A stretch of 64,000 bases of DNA from Pelagibius sp. CAU 1746 (GTDB taxonomy: Bacteria > Pseudomonadota > Alphaproteobacteria > Kiloniellales > Kiloniellaceae), in the NCBI RefSeq assembly GCF_039839785.1, contig NZ_JBDOQT010000002.1, positions 706,961 to 770,960 of the forward strand, given 5' to 3'. Positions 9,028 to 17,615 of this stretch are shown here, one piece after another (the first letter of the stretch is position 1; each line of letters starts with the position of its first letter). The position numbers were made by a program, and so were the translations under genes. The notes under the pieces are model-generated. The model was not told the DNA's origin. It worked only from the letters and a program-made list of their open reading frames with translations, and searched no databases.

Positions 9028-10008
9028 CTAGACGCCGTGATAGCCGCGGTACCACTCGACGAAGCGGGGAATGCCGTCGTCGATGGAGGTCTTGGGCTCG
9101 AAGCCAAGATCGCGGCGCGCCGGCTCGATATCGGCATAGGTCTCTTTCACGTCGCCGGCCTGCATTGGGGCGAACTCCTTGATCGCCTCGCGGCCGCAGG
9201 CCCGCTCGATCACCTCGACGAAGCGCAGCAGCGGCTCGGCGCGGTGGTTGCCCAGGTTGTAGACCCGGTGCGCCGCGGCCTCGCCCTGGCGCTGCGGCGG
9301 GCGCGCCGTCACCGCCAGCACGCCGTCGACGATGTCGTCGATGTAGGTGAAGTCGCGGCGCATGTCGCCGTGATTGAAGATGCGGATCGGCCGCCCTTCG
9401 AAGATCGCCTTGGTGAAGATGTAGGCCGACATGTCCGGCCGCCCCCAGGGCCCGTAGACGGTGAAGAACCGGAGGCCGGTGCCCGCCAGGCCGTAGAGGT
9501 GGGCATAGCAATGGGTCATCAGCTCGTCGCTGCGCTTGGTGGCGGCGTAGAGCGAGACCGGGCTGTCGACCCGCTGCTCGGTCGAGAATGGCAGGTCCTT
9601 GTTGCCCCCGTAGACCGAGGAAGAGGAAGCATAGACGAAGTGGCGCAGCTCCGGCAGGCGGCGCGCCAGTTCCAACATGCAAAGATGCCCCATCACGTTG
9701 CTCTCGACGTAGGCGAAGGGGTTCTCCAGGGAGTAGCGCACGCCCGCCTGCGCGGCCAGGTGAATGATCTCCGTCACTTCGGGGAACTCTCCGGCAAGCG
9801 CCGGGATCTTCTCGCGGTCCTGAATGTCGAGGCGCCTGAAGGTGAAGCCGTTGCGCCCGCAGAGCCGGTCGAGCCGGGCCTGCTTGAGGGCCGGATCGTA
9901 GTAGTCGTTGACGTTGTCGATGCCGATCACCGCCCGGCCCTGATCGACGAGCCGCAGGGCGACATGAAAGCCAATGAAACCGGCCACTCCTGTGACAATG
10001 ACGCTCAC
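9028..10008 (-). CDS. NAD-dependent epimerase (UDP-glucuronate 4-epimerase-like)
   Basis: Extended SDR enzyme (326 aa) of the WcfX/LspL type that interconverts UDP-glucuronate and UDP-galacturonate for glycan synthesis. The NAD-binding motif is TGVAGFIG at residues 6-13; the serine cluster lies at 128-131 and the catalytic Tyr154-Lys158 pair at YAATK. The segment DNVNDYYDPALKQARL near residue 31 is typical of UDP-GlcA epimerases. It is preceded on the same strand by a UDP-sugar dehydrogenase 45 nt upstream, which could supply a uronate substrate. Exact sugar specificity is inferred from family resemblance. Confidence 0.88.
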   Translation of the reverse strand: MSVIVTGVAGFIGFHVALRLVDQGRAVIGIDNVNDYYDPALKQARLDRLCGRNGFTFRRLDIQDREKIPALAGEFPEVTEIIHLAAQAGVRYSLENPFAYVESNVMGHLCMLELARRLPELRHFVYASSSSVYGGNKDLPFSTEQRVDSPVSLYAATKRSDELMTHCYAHLYGLAGTGLRFFTVYGPWGRPDMSAYIFTKAIFEGRPIRIFNHGDMRRDFTYIDDIVDGVLAVTARPPQRQGEAAAHRVYNLGNHRAEPLLRFVEVIERACGREAIKEFAPMQAGDVKETYADIEPARRDLGFEPKTSIDDGIPRFVEWYRGYHGV

Positions 10009-10053
10009 GGCGCGGTCTTTTCCGGTTTTCTGTCCAACACCCTCTTCACCTCC

Positions 10054-11346
10054 TCAGATCGAATAGCGCCGGACGCCGGCCGGCAGATCGCCCGGCGTCC
10101 AGAGGTCGCGCAGGTCGAAGACGATGCCCCCGGCGGCCAGCAGGCCGCCGAAGTCCGCCGCCGTCATGCCGCGGTAGGCGTCATGAGCCACGGCGCCGAC
10201 GACGCAGTCGAAGCCTTCGGCCCGCGCCAGGTCCGCCACGGGTTCCAGCCCGCACAGCGCCGCGGCCTCGTCGGGATCGGCCAGCGGATCGTGAACATCG
10301 ACCCGGCAGCCCTTGTGGCGCAGCGCGGCGATCAGGTCCACCACCTTGCTGTTGCGCAGGTCGGGCACATTCTCCTTGAAGGTCAGGCCCAGGACCAGGA
10401 TCCGGGGGGCCGGCTGGCGGCCCGAGGTCTCGGCCAGCGCCCCGAGAATCCGTCCGGCGAAATAGCCGGCCATGGAATCGTTGGTCTGGCGCCCGGCCAG
10501 GATCACCTGGGGATCGAGCCCCAGCACCTCGCTGCAGTGGGCCAGGTAGTAGGGATCGACGCCGATGCAGTGGCCGCCGACCATGCCGGGGCGGAAATCC
10601 AGGAAATTCCACTTCGTGCGCGCGGCCGCCAGGACGTCGTAGACCGAGAGATCCATCTTATTGAAGATCTTGGTCACTTCGTTGACGAAGGCGATGTTGA
10701 TGTCGCGCTGGGCGTTCTCGATCACCTTGGCCGCCTCGGCGGTCTTGATGCTGGCGGCGCGGAACACCCCGGCTTCCGTGACCTTGCCGTAGACCGCCGC
10801 CAGCAAGTCGGTGACCTCCGGCGTCTGCCCGGCCACCACCTTGGTGATCTTCTCCAGCGCATGGACCCGGTCGCCGGGGTTGATGCGTTCCGGCGAGTAG
10901 CCCAGGAAGAAGTCCCGCCCGGCTTTGAGGCCCGAGGCCCGCTCCAGGATCGGGCCGCAGACCTCCTCCGTCACGCCGGGATAGACGGTCGACTCGTAGA
11001 CCACCACGGCGCCGGGGGCGAGAGCCGCGCCCACGGTGCGGCTGGCGGCCTCGACCGCGGCCAGGTCCGGCCGCTTGCCGGCATCCACCGGCGTCGGAAC
11101 CGTGACGATGAAAAGGTCGCGCCCGGCCAGCGCCGCCGGGTCGTCGCTGAACGCCACCGCCGCCGCGCGCAGGACGCCGCTCTCGACCTCGCGGGTGCGG
11201 TCGCGTCCCTCCTCCAGTTCGGCGATGCGCCGCCGGTCGACATCGAAACCCAGGACGTCGAAATGCCGGCTGAGGGACACGGCCAGCGGCAGGCCCACGT
11301 AGCCCAGGCCGACCACGGCCAGTTGCGGATTCTGCGGCAGGGTCAC
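10054..11346 (-). CDS. UDP-sugar 6-dehydrogenase (TviB/WbpA family)
   Basis: Nucleotide-sugar dehydrogenase (430 aa) that oxidises UDP-N-acetylhexosamine (or UDP-Glc) to the uronic acid. The N-terminus carries the NAD motif GLGYVGLP, the middle FLGYSPERINPGD, and the catalytic cysteine is in GGHCIGVDPYYL. I place the start at GTG 11346, which has GAAGAGGA upstream; longer in-frame starts would add 61 low-complexity residues and overlap the neighbouring exonuclease. Resemblance is closest to the Vi-antigen TviB group rather than Ugd. It likely works with the epimerase downstream. Confidence 0.88.
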   Translation of the reverse strand: MTLPQNPQLAVVGLGYVGLPLAVSLSRHFDVLGFDVDRRRIAELEEGRDRTREVESGVLRAAAVAFSDDPAALAGRDLFIVTVPTPVDAGKRPDLAAVEAASRTVGAALAPGAVVVYESTVYPGVTEEVCGPILERASGLKAGRDFFLGYSPERINPGDRVHALEKITKVVAGQTPEVTDLLAAVYGKVTEAGVFRAASIKTAEAAKVIENAQRDINIAFVNEVTKIFNKMDLSVYDVLAAARTKWNFLDFRPGMVGGHCIGVDPYYLAHCSEVLGLDPQVILAGRQTNDSMAGYFAGRILGALAETSGRQPAPRILVLGLTFKENVPDLRNSKVVDLIAALRHKGCRVDVHDPLADPDEAAALCGLEPVADLARAEGFDCVVGAVAHDAYRGMTAADFGGLLAAGGIVFDLRDLWTPGDLPAGVRRYSI

Positions 11347-11464
11347 GCGGGGCACGTCCTCTTCGTCGGCGGGCTGTCGATCGGCGGGCGCGCCGCGGGA
11401 ACGGCGCTGCCCTCTTTTAGTGCAAACCGCCGCCGTATTCAGCCGCAATCGCCCCGATCCCGGC

Positions 11465-12094
11465 TCACAATGCCGCGGCGATGCCCGCCTCGAGGATTCG
11501 CACCACCGAGCGCGCATCGTCGATCGCACGGTGGGCCGTGCCTTCCCGGTCCAGGCCCATGCGCTTCAGGGCGCCGCCGAGACCGCCCGCACGCGACAGC
11601 CCAAAATGAGCGGCGAAGACCTTTTTGACGTTCACGTAGGGAACCCCGGCGAAAGGGTTCTCGATCCCATGTTTGCCGCAATCCCGGCCGAGCTGCGCCC
11701 CGTCATAGTCGCCCCAGGCCAAGAGGGTGAAGCCGCCGTCCCGGCCGGCCCAGCCATGGAAAGCCGCCAGAACGTCAGGAAACCCCGGCGCCCGGTCGAC
11801 GTCGCTCTGGCGAATCGTGGTCAGCTCCGTGCAAAAGGCCGACAGCTTGGGCGCCATGAAGGGCTTCACGAAGCTCTGAAACTCCAGCGCCGGACGCGCC
11901 TGGGGTCCCGGCTGGTCGAAGCGCACGGCGCCGATTTCGATGATCTCCGAGGGGGCTTCCTCCGCCCCCCGCCGCCAGCAGGTGGCTTCCAGATCGAACA
12001 CAACGTAGCGCTTCAACGCTCCGGCACTCCCAATCCATTCCTTAGAGTAGAACTGTAAACCATTACATACCGACTTAAAGTTACGAAACCCCAT
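11465..12094 (-). CDS. 3'-5' exonuclease of the DEDDh (ERI-1/KapD-like) family
   Basis: Protein of up to 209 aa with the RNase T/DnaQ fold. ExoI is FDLEATCW, ExoII lies in the LLAWGDYDG region and ExoIII is HRAIDDAR, the final His-Asp of DEDDh enzymes. The layout, including the segment SEIIEIGAVRFD, resembles the ERI-1-like group that trims structured RNA 3' ends. The domain begins about residue 29, so TTG 12016 (183 aa) is a plausible alternative start to ATG 12094. It sits between sugar genes without an obvious link. Substrate (RNA or DNA) is not decided by sequence. Confidence 0.82.
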   Translation of the reverse strand: MGFRNFKSVCNGLQFYSKEWIGSAGALKRYVVFDLEATCWRRGAEEAPSEIIEIGAVRFDQPGPQARPALEFQSFVKPFMAPKLSAFCTELTTIRQSDVDRAPGFPDVLAAFHGWAGRDGGFTLLAWGDYDGAQLGRDCGKHGIENPFAGVPYVNVKKVFAAHFGLSRAGGLGGALKRMGLDREGTAHRAIDDARSVVRILEAGIAAAL

Positions 12095-12183
12095 CTTGCC
12101 ATGGACCGGCTATAAGTCCTTGTAAACCAATCAACTCCATGAACTCGCTTAATGATTCGTAAAATCGTTCATGCGCTGAACAC

Positions 12184-12213
12184 TTGACAGCCGCGATTCC
12201 CCGCGGGTAGACA
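12184..12213 (+). promoter_or_regulatory. Possible promoter upstream of the winged-helix gene
   Basis: A consensus TTGACA at 12184-12189 is followed after 18 nt by TAGACA (12208-12213), 55 nt before the TTG start of the winged-helix gene. The -35 is perfect but the -10 is poor (3 of 6). The 174-nt gap here is AT-richer than its surroundings and separates divergent genes. Confidence 0.3.
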
Positions 12214-12268
12214 GGCCCTGAGGCAAACGCCCTCGCAAGGGGGCAGGGCCGAGCAGGCGGAGCCCCCA

Positions 12269-12937
12269 TTGAGCACCCATTCAGGCTCACCGATCGAACA
12301 GGACCAAGAGGCGGAATCGACGCGGCTGATGCTCGATGCGATCGAGACCCGCGATCACGTCACGCAGCGCGGGCTGGCCAGCGAACTGGGAATCGCGCTC
12401 GGCCTGACCAACATCTACCTCAAGCGCTGCATAAACAAAGGCCTGATAAAGGTCCGCAAGGCCCCGGCGCGGCGCTACGCCTACTACCTGACCGCCAAGG
12501 GCTTTAGCGAAAAGGCCCGCCTGACCGCGAAGTTCCTCGCCCGCTCCCTGAGCTTCTTCCGCCTGGCCCGCGAAGACTGCGCGGAGCTGTTCGGCGCCTG
12601 CGAGGCGCGCGGACTTACCCGGGCCGTCCTGGCTGGAGCCGGCGACCTCTGCGAGATCGCCACCCTGGCGGCGCTCGATTCCGGCATCGAGGTCGTGGCG
12701 ATCTTCGACGAGGAGACCAACCGCCAGCAGTTCGCCGGCGTTCCCGTGGTGCGCAGCCTGGAGACCCTGCCCGAAGACGCGGTCGTCGTCGTGACCGACA
12801 TCAAGGACCCGCAGGCCGTCTACAACCGGCTCGCGGCGGCACTGGATCCGGAGAGGGTTCTGTTCCCGAACCTGCTCAGGCTTTCCCGGCACCGCGCGCC
12901 CCGCGTCGCGGTCGGGCAATCGGGAGCGGCAGGATGA
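12269..12937 (+). CDS. Winged-helix regulator with C-terminal Rossmann-like domain
   Basis: Protein of 222 aa that I read as a two-domain regulator. Residues about 20-85 form a MarR-like winged helix (THVTQRGLAS-type helix, then ALGLTNIYLKRCINKGLIKV and RYAYYLTAKGF). Residues about 115-210 look like a Rossmann/PglD-N-type domain: AVLAGAGDLCEIA is the glycine turn, followed by VVAIFDEE and VVVVTDI strands. Start is TTG 12269. Its stop overlaps the ATG of the NusG paralogue (ATGA), so the two are one unit ahead of the pse genes. Sensing of a nucleotide sugar is a guess. Confidence 0.72.
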   Translation: MSTHSGSPIEQDQEAESTRLMLDAIETRDHVTQRGLASELGIALGLTNIYLKRCINKGLIKVRKAPARRYAYYLTAKGFSEKARLTAKFLARSLSFFRLAREDCAELFGACEARGLTRAVLAGAGDLCEIATLAALDSGIEVVAIFDEETNRQQFAGVPVVRSLETLPEDAVVVVTDIKDPQAVYNRLAAALDPERVLFPNLLRLSRHRAPRVAVGQSGAAG

Positions 12938-13434
12938 AACAGTGGTACGTCGCGCACACCCATGCCCATGCCGAAGAGCGGGCCCGGCTCAATCTCGAAC
13001 GTCAGGGTTTTCGGACCTACCTGCCCCGCTACCGGCGTGAGCGCCGCCACGCCCGCCGGCGCGACGTGGTGCGGGCGCCGCTGTTTCCCGGCTATATCTT
13101 CGTCCAGATCGACCTGGAGGACGCGCCGTGGCGATCGATCAACGGCACCTTCGGCGTAAACCACCTGATCTGCTACGGCGAGAAGCCGGCGGCGGTGCCC
13201 GACGGCGTGGTCGAGGAAATTGCCGCCCGGGAGAACGCGGAGGGGCTGATCGAACTGCAGCCCAAGGGCTTCCGCAAGGGCGAGGCGCTGCGGATCGTCT
13301 CCGGCGCTCTGGCCGATTGCCTCGGCTTCTTCGAGAAGATGGCCGACCGGGAGCGGGTCGTCCTGCTGCTCGAACTGCTGGGCAGAAAAGTGCGCGTCGA
13401 GGCCCCGCTGCGGGCGATCGCCGCCGGCACCTGA
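12934..13434 (+). CDS. Specialised NusG paralogue (RfaH/UpxY/LoaP type antiterminator)
   Basis: Small NusG-family elongation factor (166 aa). The NGN domain fills residues 1-105 with WYVAHTHAHAEERA and the RNA-polymerase-facing LFPGYIFVQID. A KOW-like C-terminal domain follows (KGEALRIVSGALADCLG). Housekeeping NusG is about 175-180 aa and lies next to secE/rplK; here the context is polysaccharide genes, so a dedicated antiterminator for the downstream operon is the natural reading. It overlaps the winged-helix gene by 4 nt. No ops-like element was identified. Confidence 0.88.
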   Translation: MKQWYVAHTHAHAEERARLNLERQGFRTYLPRYRRERRHARRRDVVRAPLFPGYIFVQIDLEDAPWRSINGTFGVNHLICYGEKPAAVPDGVVEEIAARENAEGLIELQPKGFRKGEALRIVSGALADCLGFFEKMADRERVVLLLELLGRKVRVEAPLRAIAAGT

Positions 13435-13563
13435 CCCGCCGCCCTTCGCAATTGAGCATCCCGGCGAAGTGTTTGTAAGCCAGATGCTTAGACCGCTTTT
13501 CGGGCAGGATTAATCCCTGATTCATACAGTTTTTTAATGAATTGAGTGCATAACCGACGAACC

Positions 13564-14601
13564 ATGATGTCGGAACAGCACAAATTCTCAAACGGCAACT
13601 GCCTCAACCTGGACGGAAAGTCGGTCCTGGTCACCGGCGGTACCGGATCCTTCGGCAAGAAGTTCATCGAGACGGTCCTGGACCGCTACACGCCACGCCG
13701 GGTCATCGTCTTCTCGCGCGACGAGCTGAAGCAGTACGAGATGGCGCTCAGCCTCTCTACCGACAAGTATCCCGCGCTGCGCTATTTCATCGGCGACGTC
13801 CGCGACGTGGACAGGCTGGACATGGCGCTGCGCGATGTCGACGTGGTGGTCCACGCCGCCGCCCTGAAGCAGGTTCCCGCGGCCGAGTACAATCCCTTCG
13901 AGTGCATCCAGACCAACGTGATCGGCGCCGAGAACGTGGTGCGCGCCTCCCTGCGCAACCGCGTCAGCAAGGTCATCGCGCTGTCGACCGACAAGGCGGC
14001 CAATCCGATCAACCTCTACGGCGCCAGCAAGCTGGCTTCGGACAAGATCTTCGTCGCCGCGAACAACCTCTCGGGCCGTGACGGCACCTCCTTCTCGGTG
14101 GTGCGCTATGGCAACGTTATGGGTTCGCGCGGCAGCGTGATCCCCTTCTTCCGCAAGCTGATCGACGAGAACGCCGACAGCCTGCCGATTACCGACCCGG
14201 AAATGACCCGCTTCTGGATCACCCTGCAGCAGGGCGTCGACTTCGTGCTCTCCAGCCTGGCGATGACTCGTGGCGGCGAGCTCTTCGTCCCGAAGATTCC
14301 CAGCATGAAGATCACGGAGCTGGCTCAGTTCATGGCGCCGGATCTGCCGCACAAGGTGGTCGGTATTCGGCCCGGCGAGAAGATCCACGAGGTGCTGATC
14401 ACCGAGGACGACGCCCGCAACACGCTGGACATCGGCGACCGCTACATCATCTATCCCGAATTCAGCCAGCACGGTAAGCTGAACCAGCAGTACGGCGAGG
14501 CCAAGGCCGTTCCGGCGGGCTTTCGCTTTGCCAGCAACATCAACGACGACTGGCTGGGCGGCGCGCGGTTGGCCGCCATGATCTCAGAATGCGGAAAATA
14601 G
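13564..14601 (+). CDS. pseB: UDP-N-acetylglucosamine 4,6-dehydratase (inverting)
   Basis: First enzyme of the pseudaminic-acid-type route (345 aa). It converts UDP-GlcNAc to the 4-keto-6-deoxy-L-altro sugar. The Rossmann motif is TGGTGSFGKKF, the segment VVHAAALKQVPAAEYNPFE is diagnostic of PseB/FlaA1-short dehydratases, and NLYGASKL holds the catalytic Tyr-Lys. Start is taken as ATG 13564 (a second ATG follows at 13567; an upstream GTG 13546 is less likely). The stop overlaps pseC by 13 nt. PseF, PseG, PseH and PseI are not in this window. Confidence 0.92.
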   Translation: MMSEQHKFSNGNCLNLDGKSVLVTGGTGSFGKKFIETVLDRYTPRRVIVFSRDELKQYEMALSLSTDKYPALRYFIGDVRDVDRLDMALRDVDVVVHAAALKQVPAAEYNPFECIQTNVIGAENVVRASLRNRVSKVIALSTDKAANPINLYGASKLASDKIFVAANNLSGRDGTSFSVVRYGNVMGSRGSVIPFFRKLIDENADSLPITDPEMTRFWITLQQGVDFVLSSLAMTRGGELFVPKIPSMKITELAQFMAPDLPHKVVGIRPGEKIHEVLITEDDARNTLDIGDRYIIYPEFSQHGKLNQQYGEAKAVPAGFRFASNINDDWLGGARLAAMISECGK

Positions 14602-15827
14602 CTCCCTCACAAGGACCCTTCCTGCCCTACGGGCGCCAGCTTATCGAAGAAGACGACATCGCGGCGGTGACCGCGGTGCTGCGCGGCGACTGGCTGACCA
14701 CCGGCCCGGCCGTCGCGGCCTTCGAGCGGGCGCTCTGCGAAGCCACCGAGGCGCGTCATGCCATTGCCTGCGCCAACGGCACGGCAGCGCTGCATCTGGC
14801 GGCCCTGGCCCTCGACCTCGCCCCCGGCGACCGGGTCGTCGTGCCCAGCGTCACCTTCCTGGCCACCGCCAACGCGGTGCGCCTGGCCGGCGGCGAGGTG
14901 GTCTTCGCCGACTGCGACGCGGACAGCGGCCTGATGGAGGTTCCCCAGCTCGCCGAGGCCCTGGAGCACGCGGCGGCCGCGCCCGGCGGGCCGCTGAAAG
15001 CGGTCTTTCCCGTGCACCTGACCGGCCAGTGCGCCGACCTGCCGGCGCTGGCGGCCCTGGCGGCCGAGCAGGGCCTCACCCTGGTCGACGACGCCGCCCA
15101 CGCCATCGGCAGTCGCTACCGCGCCGCCGACGGCAATACGAAGCCCATCGGCGACGGCCGGCTGAGCGCCATGACCGCCTTCTCCTTCCACCCGGTAAAG
15201 ACCATCGCCATGGGCGAAGGCGGCGCGCTGACCACCAACGACGACAACCTCGCCCTGCGCCTGCAGCGGCTGCGCTCCCACGGCATGGTGCGCGAAGAGC
15301 GGGAGTGGCAGCACCGCGACCTCGCCTTCGATGCCGACGGCAGCGCCAACCCCTGGTACTACGAGATGCCGGAAGTCGGCCTCAACTACCGGGTCACCGA
15401 TATTCAGTGCGCTCTCGGCCTCAGCCAGATGAAGAAGCTGAAGCGCTTCGCCGCGCAACGCCGCCGCCTGGCCGACCGCTACGACCGGCAACTCGCCGGC
15501 CTGGCGCCGCTGGTGCGGCCCATCGCCCGCTCTGCGAGCTCTGAAGCGGCCTGGCATATCTATCCGCTGCTCATCGACTTCGCCGGCGCCGGCATCAGCC
15601 GCGCGCGGGTGATGGCGCGCCTCAAGGCCGCCGGCATCGGCAGTCAGGTGCATTACATCCCGGTCCATATGCAGCCCTATTACCGCCGGCGCTACGGCGA
15701 TCTCGACCTGCCGGGAGCGCAGGCCTACTACGAGCGTACGCTCTCGCTGCCGCTCTTCGCCGGCATGGAGGACTCCGACGTCGACCGGGTGGCCGCCGCC
15801 CTGGCCGAGGTCTTGGGGCGGGGCTGA
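14589..15827 (+). CDS. pseC: UDP-4-amino-4,6-dideoxy-sugar aminotransferase
   Basis: PLP-dependent DegT/DnrJ/EryC1 aminotransferase (412 aa) that aminates the PseB product at C4. The N-terminus shows the sugar-aminotransferase pattern GDWLTTGPAVAAFE; the PLP-binding lysine is in FSFHPVKTIAMGEGG, and DDAAHAIG precedes it. It overlaps pseB by 13 nt, which supports a pair. Without the later Pse enzymes nearby, the amino sugar may go to pseudaminic acid made elsewhere or straight into a glycan. Confidence 0.9.
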   Translation: MRKIAPSQGPFLPYGRQLIEEDDIAAVTAVLRGDWLTTGPAVAAFERALCEATEARHAIACANGTAALHLAALALDLAPGDRVVVPSVTFLATANAVRLAGGEVVFADCDADSGLMEVPQLAEALEHAAAAPGGPLKAVFPVHLTGQCADLPALAALAAEQGLTLVDDAAHAIGSRYRAADGNTKPIGDGRLSAMTAFSFHPVKTIAMGEGGALTTNDDNLALRLQRLRSHGMVREEREWQHRDLAFDADGSANPWYYEMPEVGLNYRVTDIQCALGLSQMKKLKRFAAQRRRLADRYDRQLAGLAPLVRPIARSASSEAAWHIYPLLIDFAGAGISRARVMARLKAAGIGSQVHYIPVHMQPYYRRRYGDLDLPGAQAYYERTLSLPLFAGMEDSDVDRVAAALAEVLGRG

Positions 15828-15896
15828 CCACCGGGCAGCCGCCTGCAGGAGGGCGCAGTTGCTGAGGTCCGCGGATTTCCGCTACAAAGCTCCGTC

Positions 15897-16679
15897 ATGA
15901 ATTCCCCTCCACCCCCCACCCCCGACACGCCCCCCCTGGTGTCCGTCGTCACCGCCGCCTACAACGCGGAGGATTTCATCGCCCAGACCATCGCCTCGGT
16001 CCGGGCGCAGAGCCTCGCCGAGTGGGAAATGCTGGTTGCCGACGATTGCTCGGACGACGCCACCGCGGAGATCGTCGCCGCCGCGGCAGCCGAGGACCCG
16101 CGCATCCGCCTCATCCGGCTGGAGCGGAACGGCGGCGTCGCCCGGGCGCGCAACGCCGCCCTGGAGCGGGCGCGCGGCCGCTACATCGCCTTCCTGGACA
16201 GCGACGACCTCTGGCTGCCGGAAAAGCTGGCGCGCCAGATCGCCTTCATGAAGGCGCACCGTGCCGCCGTTTCCTACACCGCCTTCCGGCGCATCAACGA
16301 GGACGGCAGCGTCCTGGGACGCTTGGTCCGCGTGCCCGCGCGCCTGACCTACCGGGAGCTGCTGAAAAACACCGCCATCGCCACCCTGACCGGCATGGTC
16401 GACACGGCCAAGACCGGGCCGATCCGCATGACCGAGGCGCGGCGCGACGACTTCATTCTCTGGCTGTCGATCCTCAAACGCGGCTTCACCGCCTACGGCC
16501 TGCAGGAAGACTTGGCGCGCTACCGCGTGGTGTCCGGCTCGCTCTCCAGCAAGCCCAAGCGTTCGGCCGCCTGGACCTGGTCGGTTTACCGCCGCGTCGA
16601 GAAACTGAATCCGCTGCACGCCCTGTGGTGCATGGCCCACTACGCCACCCGCGCCGTGCTCAAACGGCTGGTCTTCTAG
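15897..16679 (+). CDS. Glycosyltransferase family 2
   Basis: Cytoplasmic GT-A glycosyltransferase (260 aa). It begins with VSVVTAAYNAEDFIAQTIAS and has the nucleotide-sugar binding acidic motif in VADDCSDDAT and the metal-binding LDSDDLW, both standard for GT2. No membrane span is evident apart from a weak C-terminal amphipathic helix. Length and the tail resemble WcaA/EpsE-like transferases of surface glycans. It is followed 3 nt later by an SDR gene. Donor and acceptor are unknown. Confidence 0.87.
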   Translation: MNSPPPPTPDTPPLVSVVTAAYNAEDFIAQTIASVRAQSLAEWEMLVADDCSDDATAEIVAAAAAEDPRIRLIRLERNGGVARARNAALERARGRYIAFLDSDDLWLPEKLARQIAFMKAHRAAVSYTAFRRINEDGSVLGRLVRVPARLTYRELLKNTAIATLTGMVDTAKTGPIRMTEARRDDFILWLSILKRGFTAYGLQEDLARYRVVSGSLSSKPKRSAAWTWSVYRRVEKLNPLHALWCMAHYATRAVLKRLVF

Positions 16680-16682
16680 ATC

Positions 16683-17615
16683 ATGGCCCCCGTGCTGGTG
16701 ACCGGAGCCAACGGCTTTGCCGGCGCGGCGATCTGCCGTCACCTGGTCCGGCACGGCTGGCAGGTGCGGGCCTGCGTGCGCAACGCCGCCGCCGCGGTCC
16801 CCGAGGGCGTCGAAAAGGTTGTCGTCGGCGAGATCGGGGAGGCGACCGACTGGAGCGCAGCCCTGGCCGGCGTCGACGCGGTGGTGCACTGTGCGGCCCG
16901 CGTCCACGTGCTGCGCGAGACCGCGGCGGATCCGCTCACCGCCTTCCGCCGCGTCAACGTCGACGGCAGCCGCGAGCTCGCCGTCCAGGCCGCCGCCGCC
17001 GGAGTGCGCCGCTTCGTCTTCCTCAGCTCCATCGGCGCCGCGGTGGCGGAGCGCCAGCCGGCGGCCGCCAGCCCCTATCAGCGGAGCAAGCTGGAAGCCG
17101 AGGCCGCGCTGCGCGAAGCCGCCGCCCGCAGCGGCATGGTCCTGGTCATGCTGCGCCCGCCCCTGATCTACGGCCCCGGCGCGCCGGGCAACTTCCGCCG
17201 CCTTGCCCGCTTGGTTGCCGCCGGGCGGCCTTTGCCCCTCGCTGCCATCGACAACAAGCGCAGCCTGCTGTTCATCGGCAACCTCGCCGGCGCGGTAGAA
17301 GCGGCATTGCGCTGCGACACGGCGCCAGAAGGCCCCCTGGCGCTTTGCGACGGCGAGGATCTTTCGACGCCCGAGCTGGCGCGGCGTATCGGCCGCGCTT
17401 GCGGGCGGCCGGCGCGCCTCTTCGCCGTCCCGGCATTGCTCCTGAAGGGGGCCGGGCGCCTGTTCGGCCGGAGCGCCGGCGTCGCGGCGCTGACCGGCAG
17501 CCTTACCGTCGACAACGGGCCTATCCGTAAGAGTCTTGGATGGTCTCCCGACTTCAGTGTAGAGGAAGGTCTGACGATGACGTTCCGCGACACGCCACAG
17601 GACGCCGCCCGGTGA
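16683..17615 (+). CDS. SDR-family nucleotide-sugar epimerase/dehydratase
   Basis: Extended SDR (310 aa) resembling WbpV/WbnF-type UDP-hexosamine 4-epimerases. The NAD motif is TGANGFAGAAI at the N-terminus, the serine segment FLSSIGA is followed by SPYQRSKLEAE, which holds Tyr-xxx-Lys. It lies between a GT2 and waaA; its stop overlaps the GTG start of waaA. The sugar handled cannot be decided; complex-I assembly NDUFA9-like SDRs share the fold but the context argues for glycan synthesis. Confidence 0.82.
   Translation: MAPVLVTGANGFAGAAICRHLVRHGWQVRACVRNAAAAVPEGVEKVVVGEIGEATDWSAALAGVDAVVHCAARVHVLRETAADPLTAFRRVNVDGSRELAVQAAAAGVRRFVFLSSIGAAVAERQPAAASPYQRSKLEAEAALREAAARSGMVLVMLRPPLIYGPGAPGNFRRLARLVAAGRPLPLAAIDNKRSLLFIGNLAGAVEAALRCDTAPEGPLALCDGEDLSTPELARRIGRACGRPARLFAVPALLLKGAGRLFGRSAGVAALTGSLTVDNGPIRKSLGWSPDFSVEEGLTMTFRDTPQDAAR

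Noticed and set aside
9037..11628. 863-residue plus-strand frame opposite the epimerase and dehydrogenase
   Set aside because: Shadow frame; real genes with intact motifs lie on the minus strand.
12081..12290. 69-residue minus-strand frame upstream of the winged-helix gene
   Set aside because: Overlaps the starts of both flanking genes, has no ribosome site and no recognisable features.
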